This document shows, in pieces, positions 1 through 6,401 of a stretch of DNA of 12,872 bases. Under the pieces are notes generated by a model. It saw only the letters and a list, made by a program, of their open reading frames with translations, had not been told where the DNA came from and did not search any database. A program made the translations under genes and the position numbers. The DNA lies in NCBI GenBank assembly GCA_937884915.1, contig CALAAN010000039.1, positions 1 through 12,872 on the forward strand, written 5' to 3'. Position 1 is the stretch's first letter. Every line of letters starts with the position of its first letter. This DNA comes from an uncultured Oscillibacter sp. Its GTDB lineage: Bacteria; Bacillota; Clostridia; Oscillospirales; Oscillospiraceae.

Positions 1-1159
1 CAGAAAGCTCGTCCATACCAAGGATGGCGATGATATCCTGAAGTTCCTTGTTGCGCTGCAGGATCTGCTTCACTCTCTGGGCTGTATCGTAGTGCTCCTT
101 GCCTACTATGTTAGGATCGAGGATACGGGACGTGGATTCCAGCGGGTCAACGGCAGGATAGATGCCCAAAGAAGTAATTTTACGGCTCAGCACAGTGGTT
201 GCATCCAGATGGGTGAACGTAGTGGCCGGAGCCGGATCCGTAAGGTCATCGGCAGGGACATAGACCGCCTGCACGGACGTGATCGAGCCGCTCTTAGTAG
301 ACGTGATGCGCTCCTGCAGCTCGCCCATTTCGTTGGCGAGCGTCGGCTGGTAGCCGACGGCGGAGGGCATACGGCCGAGCAGCGTCGAAACCTCGCTGCC
401 CGCCTGCACAAAGCGGAAGATATTGTCGATGAACAGCAGCACGTCGCGGTGCTCCTCATCGCGGAAGTATTCGGCCATCGTGAGCCCCGTGAGCGCCACG
501 CGCATACGCACGCCCGGCGCTTCGTTCATCTGGCCGAATACGAGCGCGGTCTTGTCGATGACGCCGCTCTCGTGCATCTCATTCCAGAGGTCGTTGCCCT
601 CGCGGCTGCGCTCGCCGACGCCGGTGAAGATCGAATAGCCGCCGTGCTCAACGGCGATGTTGTGGATGAGCTCCTGAATGAGCACCGTCTTGCCGACGCC
701 CGCGCCGCCGAACAGGCCGATCTTACCGCCGCGCGGATAGGGCTCCAGAAGGTCGATGACCTTGATGCCTGTCTCTAAAATGTCGACGCTCGGGTTCTGC
801 TCATCGAAGGCGGGGGGCTTTCTGTGGATACTGCGGCGCGGCTCTTCGTCGCCGATCGGCGCGCCGCCGTCGATGGTGTCGCCAAAGACGTTAAAAAGGC
901 GGCCGAGCGTACACTTGCCGACGGGGACCTGCAAACCGCTGCCTTGCGCCGTGACGGCCATGCCGCGGCTGAGGCCCTCGCTGCCCGAGAGCATAATGCA
1001 GCGCACCGTCTCGGCGCTCAAGTGCTGTGCGACCTCCATCACAAGGCGCTTGCCGTCCAGCTCGACGGACAGCGCCTCGCGGATGCGCGGCAGCTCGCCG
1101 TGCGGGAAGCGCACGTCCACCACACTGCCCGATACCTGAATGATCTTACCTGTGCGCAT
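1..1159 (-). CDS. atpD: ATP synthase F1 subunit beta (3' end outside window)
   Basis: This is the catalytic subunit of F1, which makes or hydrolyses ATP at three sites on the cytoplasmic face of the membrane. Reading the complement from ATG at 1159 gives one open frame of about 386 codons to the window edge, where it reads LQRNKELQDIIAILGMDELS. The family is usually about 460-470 residues, so roughly the last 80 are missing. Visible landmarks are the Walker A GGAGVGKT at residues 151-158, GERSREGNDLW with the catalytic Glu, Walker B LLFIDNIFRF, and the ADDLTDPAPATTF segment. The start is set by an AAGGAGG site (1166-1172) six bases upstream, inside the end of atpG; the two genes overlap by 14 bases (1146-1159), which suggests translational coupling. 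atpC would be expected next, outside the window. The identification is certain. Confidence 0.98.
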   Translation of the reverse strand, partial: MRTGKIIQVSGSVVDVRFPHGELPRIREALSVELDGKRLVMEVAQHLSAETVRCIMLSGSEGLSRGMAVTAQGSGLQVPVGKCTLGRLFNVFGDTIDGGAPIGDEEPRRSIHRKPPAFDEQNPSVDILETGIKVIDLLEPYPRGGKIGLFGGAGVGKTVLIQELIHNIAVEHGGYSIFTGVGERSREGNDLWNEMHESGVIDKTALVFGQMNEAPGVRMRVALTGLTMAEYFRDEEHRDVLLFIDNIFRFVQAGSEVSTLLGRMPSAVGYQPTLANEMGELQERITSTKSGSITSVQAVYVPADDLTDPAPATTFTHLDATTVLSRKITSLGIYPAVDPLESTSRILDPNIVGKEHYDTAQRVKQILQRNKELQDIIAILGMDELS

Positions 1160-2057
1160 GCTGCGCCTCCTTCCTCATGTGGCTTTTCTTGCTGCGCGCG
1201 CCGGCGGAGACCTCCGTGATCTCGCTCGTGATGGCGCCCTGCCGCTCGTGGTTGTACTCAAGCTGCAATTCGCGCAGCATATCGTCCTCGTTCTGGTTGG
1301 CCGAGTCCATGGCAGAGGCGCGCGCGTTCTGCTCGGCGCAGAAACTGTCGACCATCGCCGAGTACAAAAAGCCCGTCACGTAAGCGGGTACCACCTTCGA
1401 GAGCACATCCGCCGCCGAGGGGACAAAGTGGATCTCCTTTGCCGCGTGCACTGTTTCGGTCGAAAAGTGTTCGTTTTGCAGTGGAAGCAGGCGCGCAATG
1501 CGCACGCTCATATCCACGCCGTTGCCAAGGTCGGTGTAGATGACAAAGAGCTTGGAGATCTCGCCCCGATCGAAAAGATCCAGAAGCTTTGCCGCGATCT
1601 CTCGCGCGCGGCGGAGCGTGGGACTCTGCGCATCGTAGAGGAAGCTCTTCTCCACCGGCACGCCGTGGCCGGAGAAGAAGTGCCGTCCGTTGCCGCCCAC
1701 GACGAAAAGGCGGCTGTCAGGATGCTTTTGAAGACGCTTGAGCGTCTCCTGAATGACATTCTGGTTGTAGGCGCCCGCGAGGCCGCGGTCCGCCGTCACC
1801 ACAAGATAAGCGTAGGTGCCGGGCTGGGCCAGGTCATCCGCATCGCCCCTGTAGAGGTACGGACTCTCGATCTCGCCCGCGTGCTGGAAGATCTGCTCGA
1901 TCTGCGTCGAGACCGCGTCGAAAAACGGCCGCGTTTTGGCGAGGTCCTCCTTTGCCCGCCGCATCTTGGTCGAGGCGATGAGGTACATCGCGTTCGTCAC
2001 CTTCTGCGTGCTCTGGATGCTCGCGATGTGCTCGCGAATTTCCTTCATGCTTGCCAT
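1146..2057 (-). CDS. atpG: ATP synthase F1 subunit gamma
   Basis: This is the central rotor shaft of F1, which couples c-ring rotation to the catalytic sites. The 303-residue protein starts MASMKEIREHIASIQSTQKV, the usual gamma N-terminal helix, and carries the conserved C-terminal helix segment QGAITSEITEVSAGARS. The middle has the Rossmann-like part with TADRGLAGAYNQNV near residues 88-101. At 303 residues it is slightly longer than the 287 of E. coli, and the extra is a basic tail (RSKKSHMRKEAQHAHR) whose last codons also contain the atpD ribosome site and overlap the atpD start. It begins 19 bases after the atpA stop, behind a GAGGTGAGGGG ribosome site. It is clearly part of the atp operon. 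Confidence 0.97.
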   Translation of the reverse strand: MASMKEIREHIASIQSTQKVTNAMYLIASTKMRRAKEDLAKTRPFFDAVSTQIEQIFQHAGEIESPYLYRGDADDLAQPGTYAYLVVTADRGLAGAYNQNVIQETLKRLQKHPDSRLFVVGGNGRHFFSGHGVPVEKSFLYDAQSPTLRRAREIAAKLLDLFDRGEISKLFVIYTDLGNGVDMSVRIARLLPLQNEHFSTETVHAAKEIHFVPSAADVLSKVVPAYVTGFLYSAMVDSFCAEQNARASAMDSANQNEDDMLRELQLEYNHERQGAITSEITEVSAGARSKKSHMRKEAQHAHR

Positions 2058-2076
2058 GTGCCCCTCACCTCACTTT

Positions 2077-3822
2077 TTATTTGGAAAAATAGCTCTGCAC
2101 AAATTCCTTTGCGACTTCGATGATCTGCGACTGCTGATCGTCGCTGAGCTGGCCGGTCTGCTCGATGGCATTGCAGAGTGCTCGCTGCGTCTCGCCAAAG
2201 TGCTGCAGAAGCGCGGGGATAAATGCATCGAGCTTCTCCGGCACGATCTCCTGAAAGACGTGGTTCAGCCCCGCGACGAGCAGGATGACCTGCTCATACT
2301 GCTTGTAGGGGTGGAACTGCTTCTGCCGCAGCATGCGCATCAGGCCCTGACCGTAGGCCAGCAGTTTTGCCGTCGACTCGTCGAGGTCGCTTGCAAACTG
2401 CGTAAACGACTCCATCTCGCGGTACTGCGAAAGGTCAAGGCGGATGGTCTTGGCCGCCTTTTTCATCGCCCTGGTCTGCGCGTCGCCGCCCACGCGGGAC
2501 ACGGACAGGCCCACGTTCACCGCCGGACGCTGGCCGGAGAAGAACAGGCGCGTTTCCAGAATGAGCTGGCCGTCGGTGATCGAGATGACATTCGTCGGGA
2601 TGTAGGCCGACACGTCGCCGGACTGCGTCTCGATGATCGGCAGCGCCGTGATGCTGCCGCCGCCCTTTTCCTCGCTCAGATGCGCTGCGCGCTCGAGCAG
2701 GCGGGAGTGCAGATAGAACACGTCGCCCGGATACGCCTCGCGGCCCGGGGAGCGCTCAAGCAGCAGGCTCATTGCGCGGTACGCGATGGCGTGCTTAGAA
2801 AGATCGTCATAGACGATCAGCACGTCGCGGCCCTTATTCATAAAGTATTCGCCCATGGCGCAGCCCGCGTAGGGCGCGATGTACTGCAGCGGCGCGGGGT
2901 CGCTCGCCGAGGCGTTGACAATGATCGTATAATCCATCGCTCCGTGTGTTTCCAGCGTCTTTTTGAGCTGGGCGACGGAGCTCGCCTTCTGTCCGATGGC
3001 GACATAGATGCAGATGACGTCCTTGCCCTTCTGGTTGACGATGGTGTCGAGGGCGATGGCCGTCTTGCCGGTCTGGCGGTCGCCGATGATGAGCTCGCGC
3101 TGGCCGCGGCCGATGGGGAACATCGAGTCGACGGTCAGAATGCCGGTCTCAAGCGGCGTGTCGACGCTCTGGCGATCGATGATGCCGGGGGCAGGACTCT
3201 CCACCGCGCGATAGCCGTCTGCGCGGATGTCTCCCCCGCCGTCGATGGGCACGCCGAGTGCGCTCACCACGCGGCCGAGGAAGCCCTCGCCCACGGGAAC
3301 GCCCGCCGTGCGGCCGGTGCGGCGCACCGTGCTGCCCGCGCAGACGCTCGCGTCGTCGTCAAAAAGGATGCAGCCGACGCTCTCTTCCGATAAGTCCTGC
3401 ACCATGCCGCGCACGCCGCCGTCAAAGAGCAGCACCTCGCCGTAGGCGACGCTTGCCAGACCGTCCACGCGGGCAATGCAGTCGCCGACGGTCAGGACGG
3501 TGCCGATCTCCTGCGCCATGGCCTGCGGCGTCCAGGAGAGCACCGTTTCCTTCAGCAGCGGAATGACGTCGCCCTGCGTGGCGGCAAGCTTTTCGAGCGC
3601 GTCCTTGAACTGGCTCAGGCGTCCGCCCGCGCTCCAGTCATAGACCTCTGCGCCCACCTCGAGGCGAAAGCCACCGGGATAGGCGTCGCTTTTCTGCCAG
3701 GTGAGCGTCGTACCCTCGCCGTACTTCTCGGCGAGGAAGGCCAGGAATCGATTCTCCTGCTCCTGCGACGGGCGCGCGGCAGAGAGAAGGCGAGCCTCCA
3801 AATGCTCCATGCGCTCAGCCAT
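2077..3822 (-). CDS. atpA: ATP synthase delta C-terminal domain fused to subunit alpha
   Basis: This 581-residue protein is about 75 residues longer than ordinary alpha (about 500-513). Residues 6-79 resemble the C-terminal domain of the delta subunit (AtpH): an AARPSQEQ opening like the AxxLSxEQ of AtpH, then PGGFRLEVGAEVYDWS and GRLSQFKDAL, matching its GG.xVxxGdxxxDxSvxgRLxxL pattern. From about residue 79 a full alpha follows: N-terminal helix GDVIPLLKETVLSW, EIGTVLTVGDCIARVDGL, Walker A GDRQTGKT at 247-254 (169-176 in E. coli, an offset of 78), Walker B DVLIVYDD at 333-340, and the SVSRVGGDAQ arginine finger with R443. The start ATG overlaps the atpF stop by 8 bases (ATGGCTGA), with GGAGGAG upstream. 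An internal ATG at codon 102 lacks a good ribosome site and would delete the alpha helix. There is no other atpH in the cluster. The alpha identity is certain; the delta domain is a firm call from pattern matching. Confidence 0.95.
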   Translation of the reverse strand: MAERMEHLEARLLSAARPSQEQENRFLAFLAEKYGEGTTLTWQKSDAYPGGFRLEVGAEVYDWSAGGRLSQFKDALEKLAATQGDVIPLLKETVLSWTPQAMAQEIGTVLTVGDCIARVDGLASVAYGEVLLFDGGVRGMVQDLSEESVGCILFDDDASVCAGSTVRRTGRTAGVPVGEGFLGRVVSALGVPIDGGGDIRADGYRAVESPAPGIIDRQSVDTPLETGILTVDSMFPIGRGQRELIIGDRQTGKTAIALDTIVNQKGKDVICIYVAIGQKASSVAQLKKTLETHGAMDYTIIVNASASDPAPLQYIAPYAGCAMGEYFMNKGRDVLIVYDDLSKHAIAYRAMSLLLERSPGREAYPGDVFYLHSRLLERAAHLSEEKGGGSITALPIIETQSGDVSAYIPTNVISITDGQLILETRLFFSGQRPAVNVGLSVSRVGGDAQTRAMKKAAKTIRLDLSQYREMESFTQFASDLDESTAKLLAYGQGLMRMLRQKQFHPYKQYEQVILLVAGLNHVFQEIVPEKLDAFIPALLQHFGETQRALCNAIEQTGQLSDDQQSQIIEVAKEFVQSYFSK

Positions 3823-4300
3823 TGTCCTTGCGCTCCTCCGCCGTGTCCAGGAACTTGTCGTAAGCGTCCGACGTGCTGGAGAGCACCAGCTTTTCCGCCG
3901 CGGCGCTCATCAGCTCAGACACCTCGCCCTTGGCCTGCTCCATCACGCGGTCATGCTCGCGCGCGGCATTTTCGCGCGCCTGCTGCACGATCTCGCTTGC
4001 CTGCTGCTCGGCCTGCGCGCGGCGCTCGTCCACCGCGTGCTGCAGGGCTTCGTTCGCCTCGCGCTGGCGGCGCGCGATCTCCTCGTCGGCGCTCTTGAGC
4101 TGCGCTTCATAGTCGGCCTTTGTCTTCTCCGCCTCGGCAAGCACGGCCTTGGCGTCCTCGTCCATTTTCTCATAGTGCGCCTGACGGCTGTCCATAAAAC
4201 TCCTGACAGGCTTGTAGAGCAGAAAATACATCGCGCCGAACAGGATGACAAAGTTCAGCGCATGCAGCAGGATCTGCTGCAGATTGATATTAAGCGGCAT
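3815..4300 (-). CDS. atpF: ATP synthase Fo subunit b
   Basis: This is the peripheral stalk subunit that holds F1 against rotation. The 161-residue protein has one membrane segment near residues 8-28 (LLHALNFVILFGAMYFLLYK), followed by KPVRSFMDSRQ and a long charged, Ala-, Glu- and Gln-rich helix (about 38-140) typical of the b dimer coiled coil. The length is normal (156 in E. coli), and no delta sequence is fused to its C-terminus. An AAGGAGGGG ribosome site lies seven bases before ATG. It starts 33 bases after the atpE1 stop and overlaps atpA by 8 bases. Its C-terminal end should contact the delta C-terminal domain, which here sits on the alpha protein. Confidence 0.96.
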   Translation of the reverse strand: MPLNINLQQILLHALNFVILFGAMYFLLYKPVRSFMDSRQAHYEKMDEDAKAVLAEAEKTKADYEAQLKSADEEIARRQREANEALQHAVDERRAQAEQQASEIVQQARENAAREHDRVMEQAKGEVSELMSAAAEKLVLSSTSDAYDKFLDTAEERKDNG

Positions 4301-4333
4301 TCAAAAGCCCCTCCTTCTTGGGAGTGTTCTTCA

Positions 4334-4702
4334 TCAAAGGACGAAGATAATGAGGATCGCCACGATCAAAGCGTAAATGATGACCGTCTCGATAAACACA
4401 AGGCCCATCATCATCGAGGTTCTGATCTGGCCCGTGGCCTCGGGCTGGCGGGCCATGGCCTCGCTCGACTTGCCGACCGCAATGCCCATGGCCAGCGCGC
4501 CGCCAAGGCACGCAATGCCGATCATCACGCCGGAGCCCACCGCCTTGGCAGAGGTCACGTCGTTGTCGTTGCTGCCGCCCGTGACGGTCTCGGCCTCTGT
4601 CACGTTATTGTCGGTCTCGTTTGCGGCGAGGGCAGGAATGGTGCAGAGCATCAGCGCGCACAGCAGCAGCATCAGCGCTGCGAATTTTTTCATCGTTTTC
4701 AT
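4334..4702 (-). CDS. atpE: ATP synthase Fo subunit c with signal peptide (copy 1)
   Basis: This is the rotor-ring proteolipid. The 122-residue protein is longer than usual (70-90) because of an N-terminal leader: MKTMKKF, a hydrophobic core and a signal-peptidase-like IPALA|A site at about residue 26, then an acidic Asn/Thr-rich linker (27-57). The hairpin follows: helix 1 at about 58-80 (GVMIGIACLGGALAMGIAVG), the polar loop ARQPE with R85 Q86 P87, and helix 2 at about 96-120 with the ion-binding E105 in FIETVIIY. The N-terminus of c faces outside, so a secretion signal fits the known topology. The start ATG at 4702 has AGAGG ten bases upstream. A 32-residue upstream in-frame extension overlaps atpB and is unlikely. 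It lies 19 bases after atpB and 33 before atpF, the canonical position for c. Confidence 0.96.
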   Translation of the reverse strand: MKTMKKFAALMLLLCALMLCTIPALAANETDNNVTEAETVTGGSNDNDVTSAKAVGSGVMIGIACLGGALAMGIAVGKSSEAMARQPEATGQIRTSMMMGLVFIETVIIYALIVAILIIFVL

Positions 4703-4721
4703 GGCAGATTTACCTCTTTCT

Positions 4722-5573
4722 TCAGGCAGCCGTTTCGCTGCGGGATTTTTTGATCTTTTGGGTACCGTGCTTTTTCTCGTGCTTCTCGGTCGATTCACCG
4801 TAGAACGTTGACACCAGCATCGTTAAAACATACGCCTGGATCAGCGCGTGCATCAACGTGAACATCACGCCCACAATGACCGGCAGCACATAGGAAAGCG
4901 CCGCGTAGTAATACACAAGCTCTGTCACGAGCGCGCCGGAAAGCAGCGCGCCGAAGAGGCGGAAGCTCATCGAGATCGGCAGGGAGAAATCCTTGAGCGC
5001 GTGCAAAAATCCGCCTACGCCCGCGGCGATCAAGCCGCCGAAGAGGATCACGCCGTAGCTCATCACGCCCAGCGCGATGGCCCCGTTGATATCGGACAGA
5101 GGCGCAGGCAGACTGACTGTGTGCCCCGATGTGGTCACCGCCTGAACGCCGAGCAGCTCGAAAAGCGTGCTGACAAAGATGTAAACACCGGCGGTGAAGA
5201 TGTACGCCCGCAGGAATTTGTTGCGGTGCGGGCTGCTGCCCTCGGCCAGCCCGTCGAACATGCCGACGATCTGTTCCAGAAGAAGCTGAAACCTGCCGGG
5301 CACATATTTGAATTTCGGGATCACAAAAAGCCTGCAAATAAGGGCGAATACAATTAAAATACCCGTCACGATGTAGGCGGAGACGAGCCCCGGGTTCACC
5401 TCGATCAGGCCAAACAGGCTCACCTTGTTCTGCTCGTGCAGCACCGCGTCACGCATGACTTCCTGGATTGGCTCGCTCTCGCCGCCTGACGGCGTGAGCA
5501 AACATCCGGCCAGCAGCGCCAGCACGATCACGGCGAACACGACGAGCTCTCGCGTTCGCTTTTTCTTATCCAC
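4722..5573 (-). CDS. atpB: ATP synthase Fo subunit a
   Basis: This is the stator channel subunit that carries ions to and from the c-ring. With GTG at 5573 as start the protein has 283 residues. The essential Arg is R205 in SMSFRLFGALLSG, Q246 lies in the late helix MHALIQAYVLTML, and LPAPLSDINGAIALGVMSY matches the conserved central helix. Several strongly hydrophobic segments are visible. The N-terminus is KKKR, a hydrophobic helix (about 10-24) and LAGC at 21-24, which looks like a lipoprotein signal. The open frame extends up to an ATG at 5606, but an AAGGAGGGG site (5582-5590) lies inside that extension and sits correctly for the GTG, so GTG is the better start. It is the first gene of the main operon, behind a promoter at 5632-5660. 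Confidence 0.96.
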   Translation of the reverse strand: MDKKKRTRELVVFAVIVLALLAGCLLTPSGGESEPIQEVMRDAVLHEQNKVSLFGLIEVNPGLVSAYIVTGILIVFALICRLFVIPKFKYVPGRFQLLLEQIVGMFDGLAEGSSPHRNKFLRAYIFTAGVYIFVSTLFELLGVQAVTTSGHTVSLPAPLSDINGAIALGVMSYGVILFGGLIAAGVGGFLHALKDFSLPISMSFRLFGALLSGALVTELVYYYAALSYVLPVIVGVMFTLMHALIQAYVLTMLVSTFYGESTEKHEKKHGTQKIKKSRSETAA

Positions 5574-5581
5574 GCGCTCCA

Positions 5582-5590
5582 CCCCTCCTT
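5582..5590 (-). promoter_or_regulatory. Ribosome binding site deciding the atpB GTG start
   Basis: The complement reads AAGGAGGGG here, eight bases before GTG at 5573. It lies inside the longer open frame that begins with ATG at 5606, which has no comparable site in front of it. This favours GTG as the true start. Confidence 0.8.
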
Positions 5591-5631
5591 TGTTTCTCTC
5601 GTCCATTTTTTCGCTTTGGATGCAGCATTTA

Positions 5632-5660
5632 TTTATACCACCTTAACGGCAGAAATGCAA
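5632..5660 (-). promoter_or_regulatory. Predicted promoter of the main atp operon (atpB onward)
   Basis: On the minus strand a -10 box TATAAA (5632-5637) is preceded by TGG, making an extended -10. A weak -35 box TTGCAT (5655-5660) stands 17 bases upstream. Transcription would start near 5625, giving a leader of about 50 bases to the atpB GTG. Since a hairpin terminator lies upstream, this promoter would allow the operon to be expressed independently of atpE2. Confidence 0.6.
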
Positions 5661-5746
5661 GACTTCCACCGTGATTCGCATTCCCTTTGCAGTATCTTTT
5701 CGTCTTCTTAACAGCAGCCTGCACATCTATCTTTCCCTCGGCAAAC

Positions 5747-5788
5747 AAAGCGGCGGAAGGGGACTGACGCGCCCTCTTCCACCGCTCT
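5747..5788 (-). terminator. Predicted intrinsic terminator downstream of atpE2
   Basis: Arms at 5750-5762 and 5772-5785 form a stem of about 13 pairs with one bulge and a G-U pair that exists only in the minus-strand RNA, around a loop of about 9 bases. On the minus strand the stem is followed by TTTGTTTGCC, an imperfect T tract. It begins about 24 bases after the atpE2 stop. The interrupted T tract suggests that some readthrough into atpB is possible. Confidence 0.65.
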
Positions 5789-5811
5789 TTATTTCGCTTT
5801 TCCGCTCATTT

Positions 5812-6189
5812 TTACAATACAAATATAATTAAAATCGCCACGATCAGCGCATAGATGATGACCGTCTCGATGAACACAAGGCCCATCATCATCGAAGTGC
5901 GGATCTGCCCCGCCGCCTCAGGCTGCTCGCCCATGTTGTTCGCCGCCTTCGCGACCGAATGCGCCATGCCCAACGCGCCGCCGAAGCACGCCACGCCGAT
6001 CAGACCCGCAACGGCCCAGATCTTGCGCACCTTGGTCGTGTTCTCCTCCGAGCGTTCAAGCTCTTCCTCGCTCACCGTCTGGGCGGCGGGCTTCACAGCC
6101 GTCTCACCGCCAACGGCGGCCAGCGCCGGAACTGTCAGCGCGCACAGCAGCGCCAGCAGGGCAAACAGCGTCCAAATTTGTTTCATCAT
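5812..6189 (-). CDS. Second, divergent ATP synthase subunit c with signal peptide
   Basis: This is a 125-residue F-type c-subunit paralogue. A leader (MMKQIW, hydrophobic core, VPALA|A at about residue 24) is followed by an acidic linker (26-53, EEELERSEEN). Helix 1 is at about 56-80 (GLIGVACFGGALGMAHSV), the loop is MGEQPEA, and helix 2 carries the carboxylate E108 in FIETVIIY. From PEA to the C-terminus it matches copy 1 except for one residue. The loop differs: the near-invariant Arg of RQP is Glu (E88), and the conserved helix-1 Glu before the loop is Asn. AAGGAG (6194-6199) is four bases before the first ATG and seven before the second (6186), so the second may be used. It lies upstream of atpB, where atpI often sits, with its own promoter and terminator. 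It may form part of the ring, act under other conditions, or help assembly; the sequence does not decide. Confidence 0.9.
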   Translation of the reverse strand: MMKQIWTLFALLALLCALTVPALAAVGGETAVKPAAQTVSEEELERSEENTTKVRKIWAVAGLIGVACFGGALGMAHSVAKAANNMGEQPEAAGQIRTSMMMGLVFIETVIIYALIVAILIIFVL

Positions 6190-6238
6190 TCGACTCCTTA
6201 ACGCAAAAATACTATTTCTTTACAAAATCTTTATGAAG

Positions 6239-6267
6239 ACTATATACCACCCGCACGCCGATGGCAA
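6239..6267 (-). promoter_or_regulatory. Predicted promoter of atpE2
   Basis: On the minus strand TTGCCA (6262-6267, five of six consensus bases) and TATAGT (6239-6244, five of six) are separated by exactly 17 bases. The expected start near 6232 gives a leader of about 43 bases. It is a good sigma-70/sigma-A type promoter and the strongest seen in the window. The region 6190-6401 holds no other gene. Confidence 0.7.
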
Positions 6268-6338
6268 GTCTTTTTTCAAGGAAGCGTTAAAAAAGGGCGC
6301 TGCGTCTTAAGTTTTCGTTTTTTCTTTCCTGCGGCAGT

Positions 6339-6400
6339 AGCATTTTCCGCGCGTTTCTGCTATCGTGTAGAAAAACAAATCACGCTGAGAGGAAAATGCT
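6339..6400 (+). repeat. Perfect 10-bp inverted repeat covering the methyltransferase ribosome site
   Basis: AGCATTTTCC (6339-6348) and GGAAAATGCT (6391-6400) are exact reverse complements, separated by 42 bases. The right arm includes the GG of the AGAGG ribosome site (6388-6392) and ends one base before the preferred start ATG at 6402. If transcription begins upstream of 6339 the RNA could hide the ribosome site; otherwise the repeat could be a protein-binding site or chance. No convincing promoter was seen for this gene. Confidence 0.5.
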
Positions 6401-6401
6401 C

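Noticed and set aside
92..778. A 228-codon plus-strand open frame at the left edge
   Set aside because: The other strand encodes the beta subunit without interruption here; this frame is its shadow.
1936..3393. A 485-codon open frame on the plus strand opposite the alpha gene
   Set aside because: It is Arg-, Asp- and Ala-rich with low-complexity runs, lies wholly antisense to a certain gene, and resembles no family. Long antisense frames are expected in GC-rich codon usage.
4703..4798. Longer version of atpE1 starting at 4798
   Set aside because: The extra 32 residues overlap the end of atpB, are Arg- and Lys-rich, and would bury the signal peptide. The ribosome site before 4702 is better.
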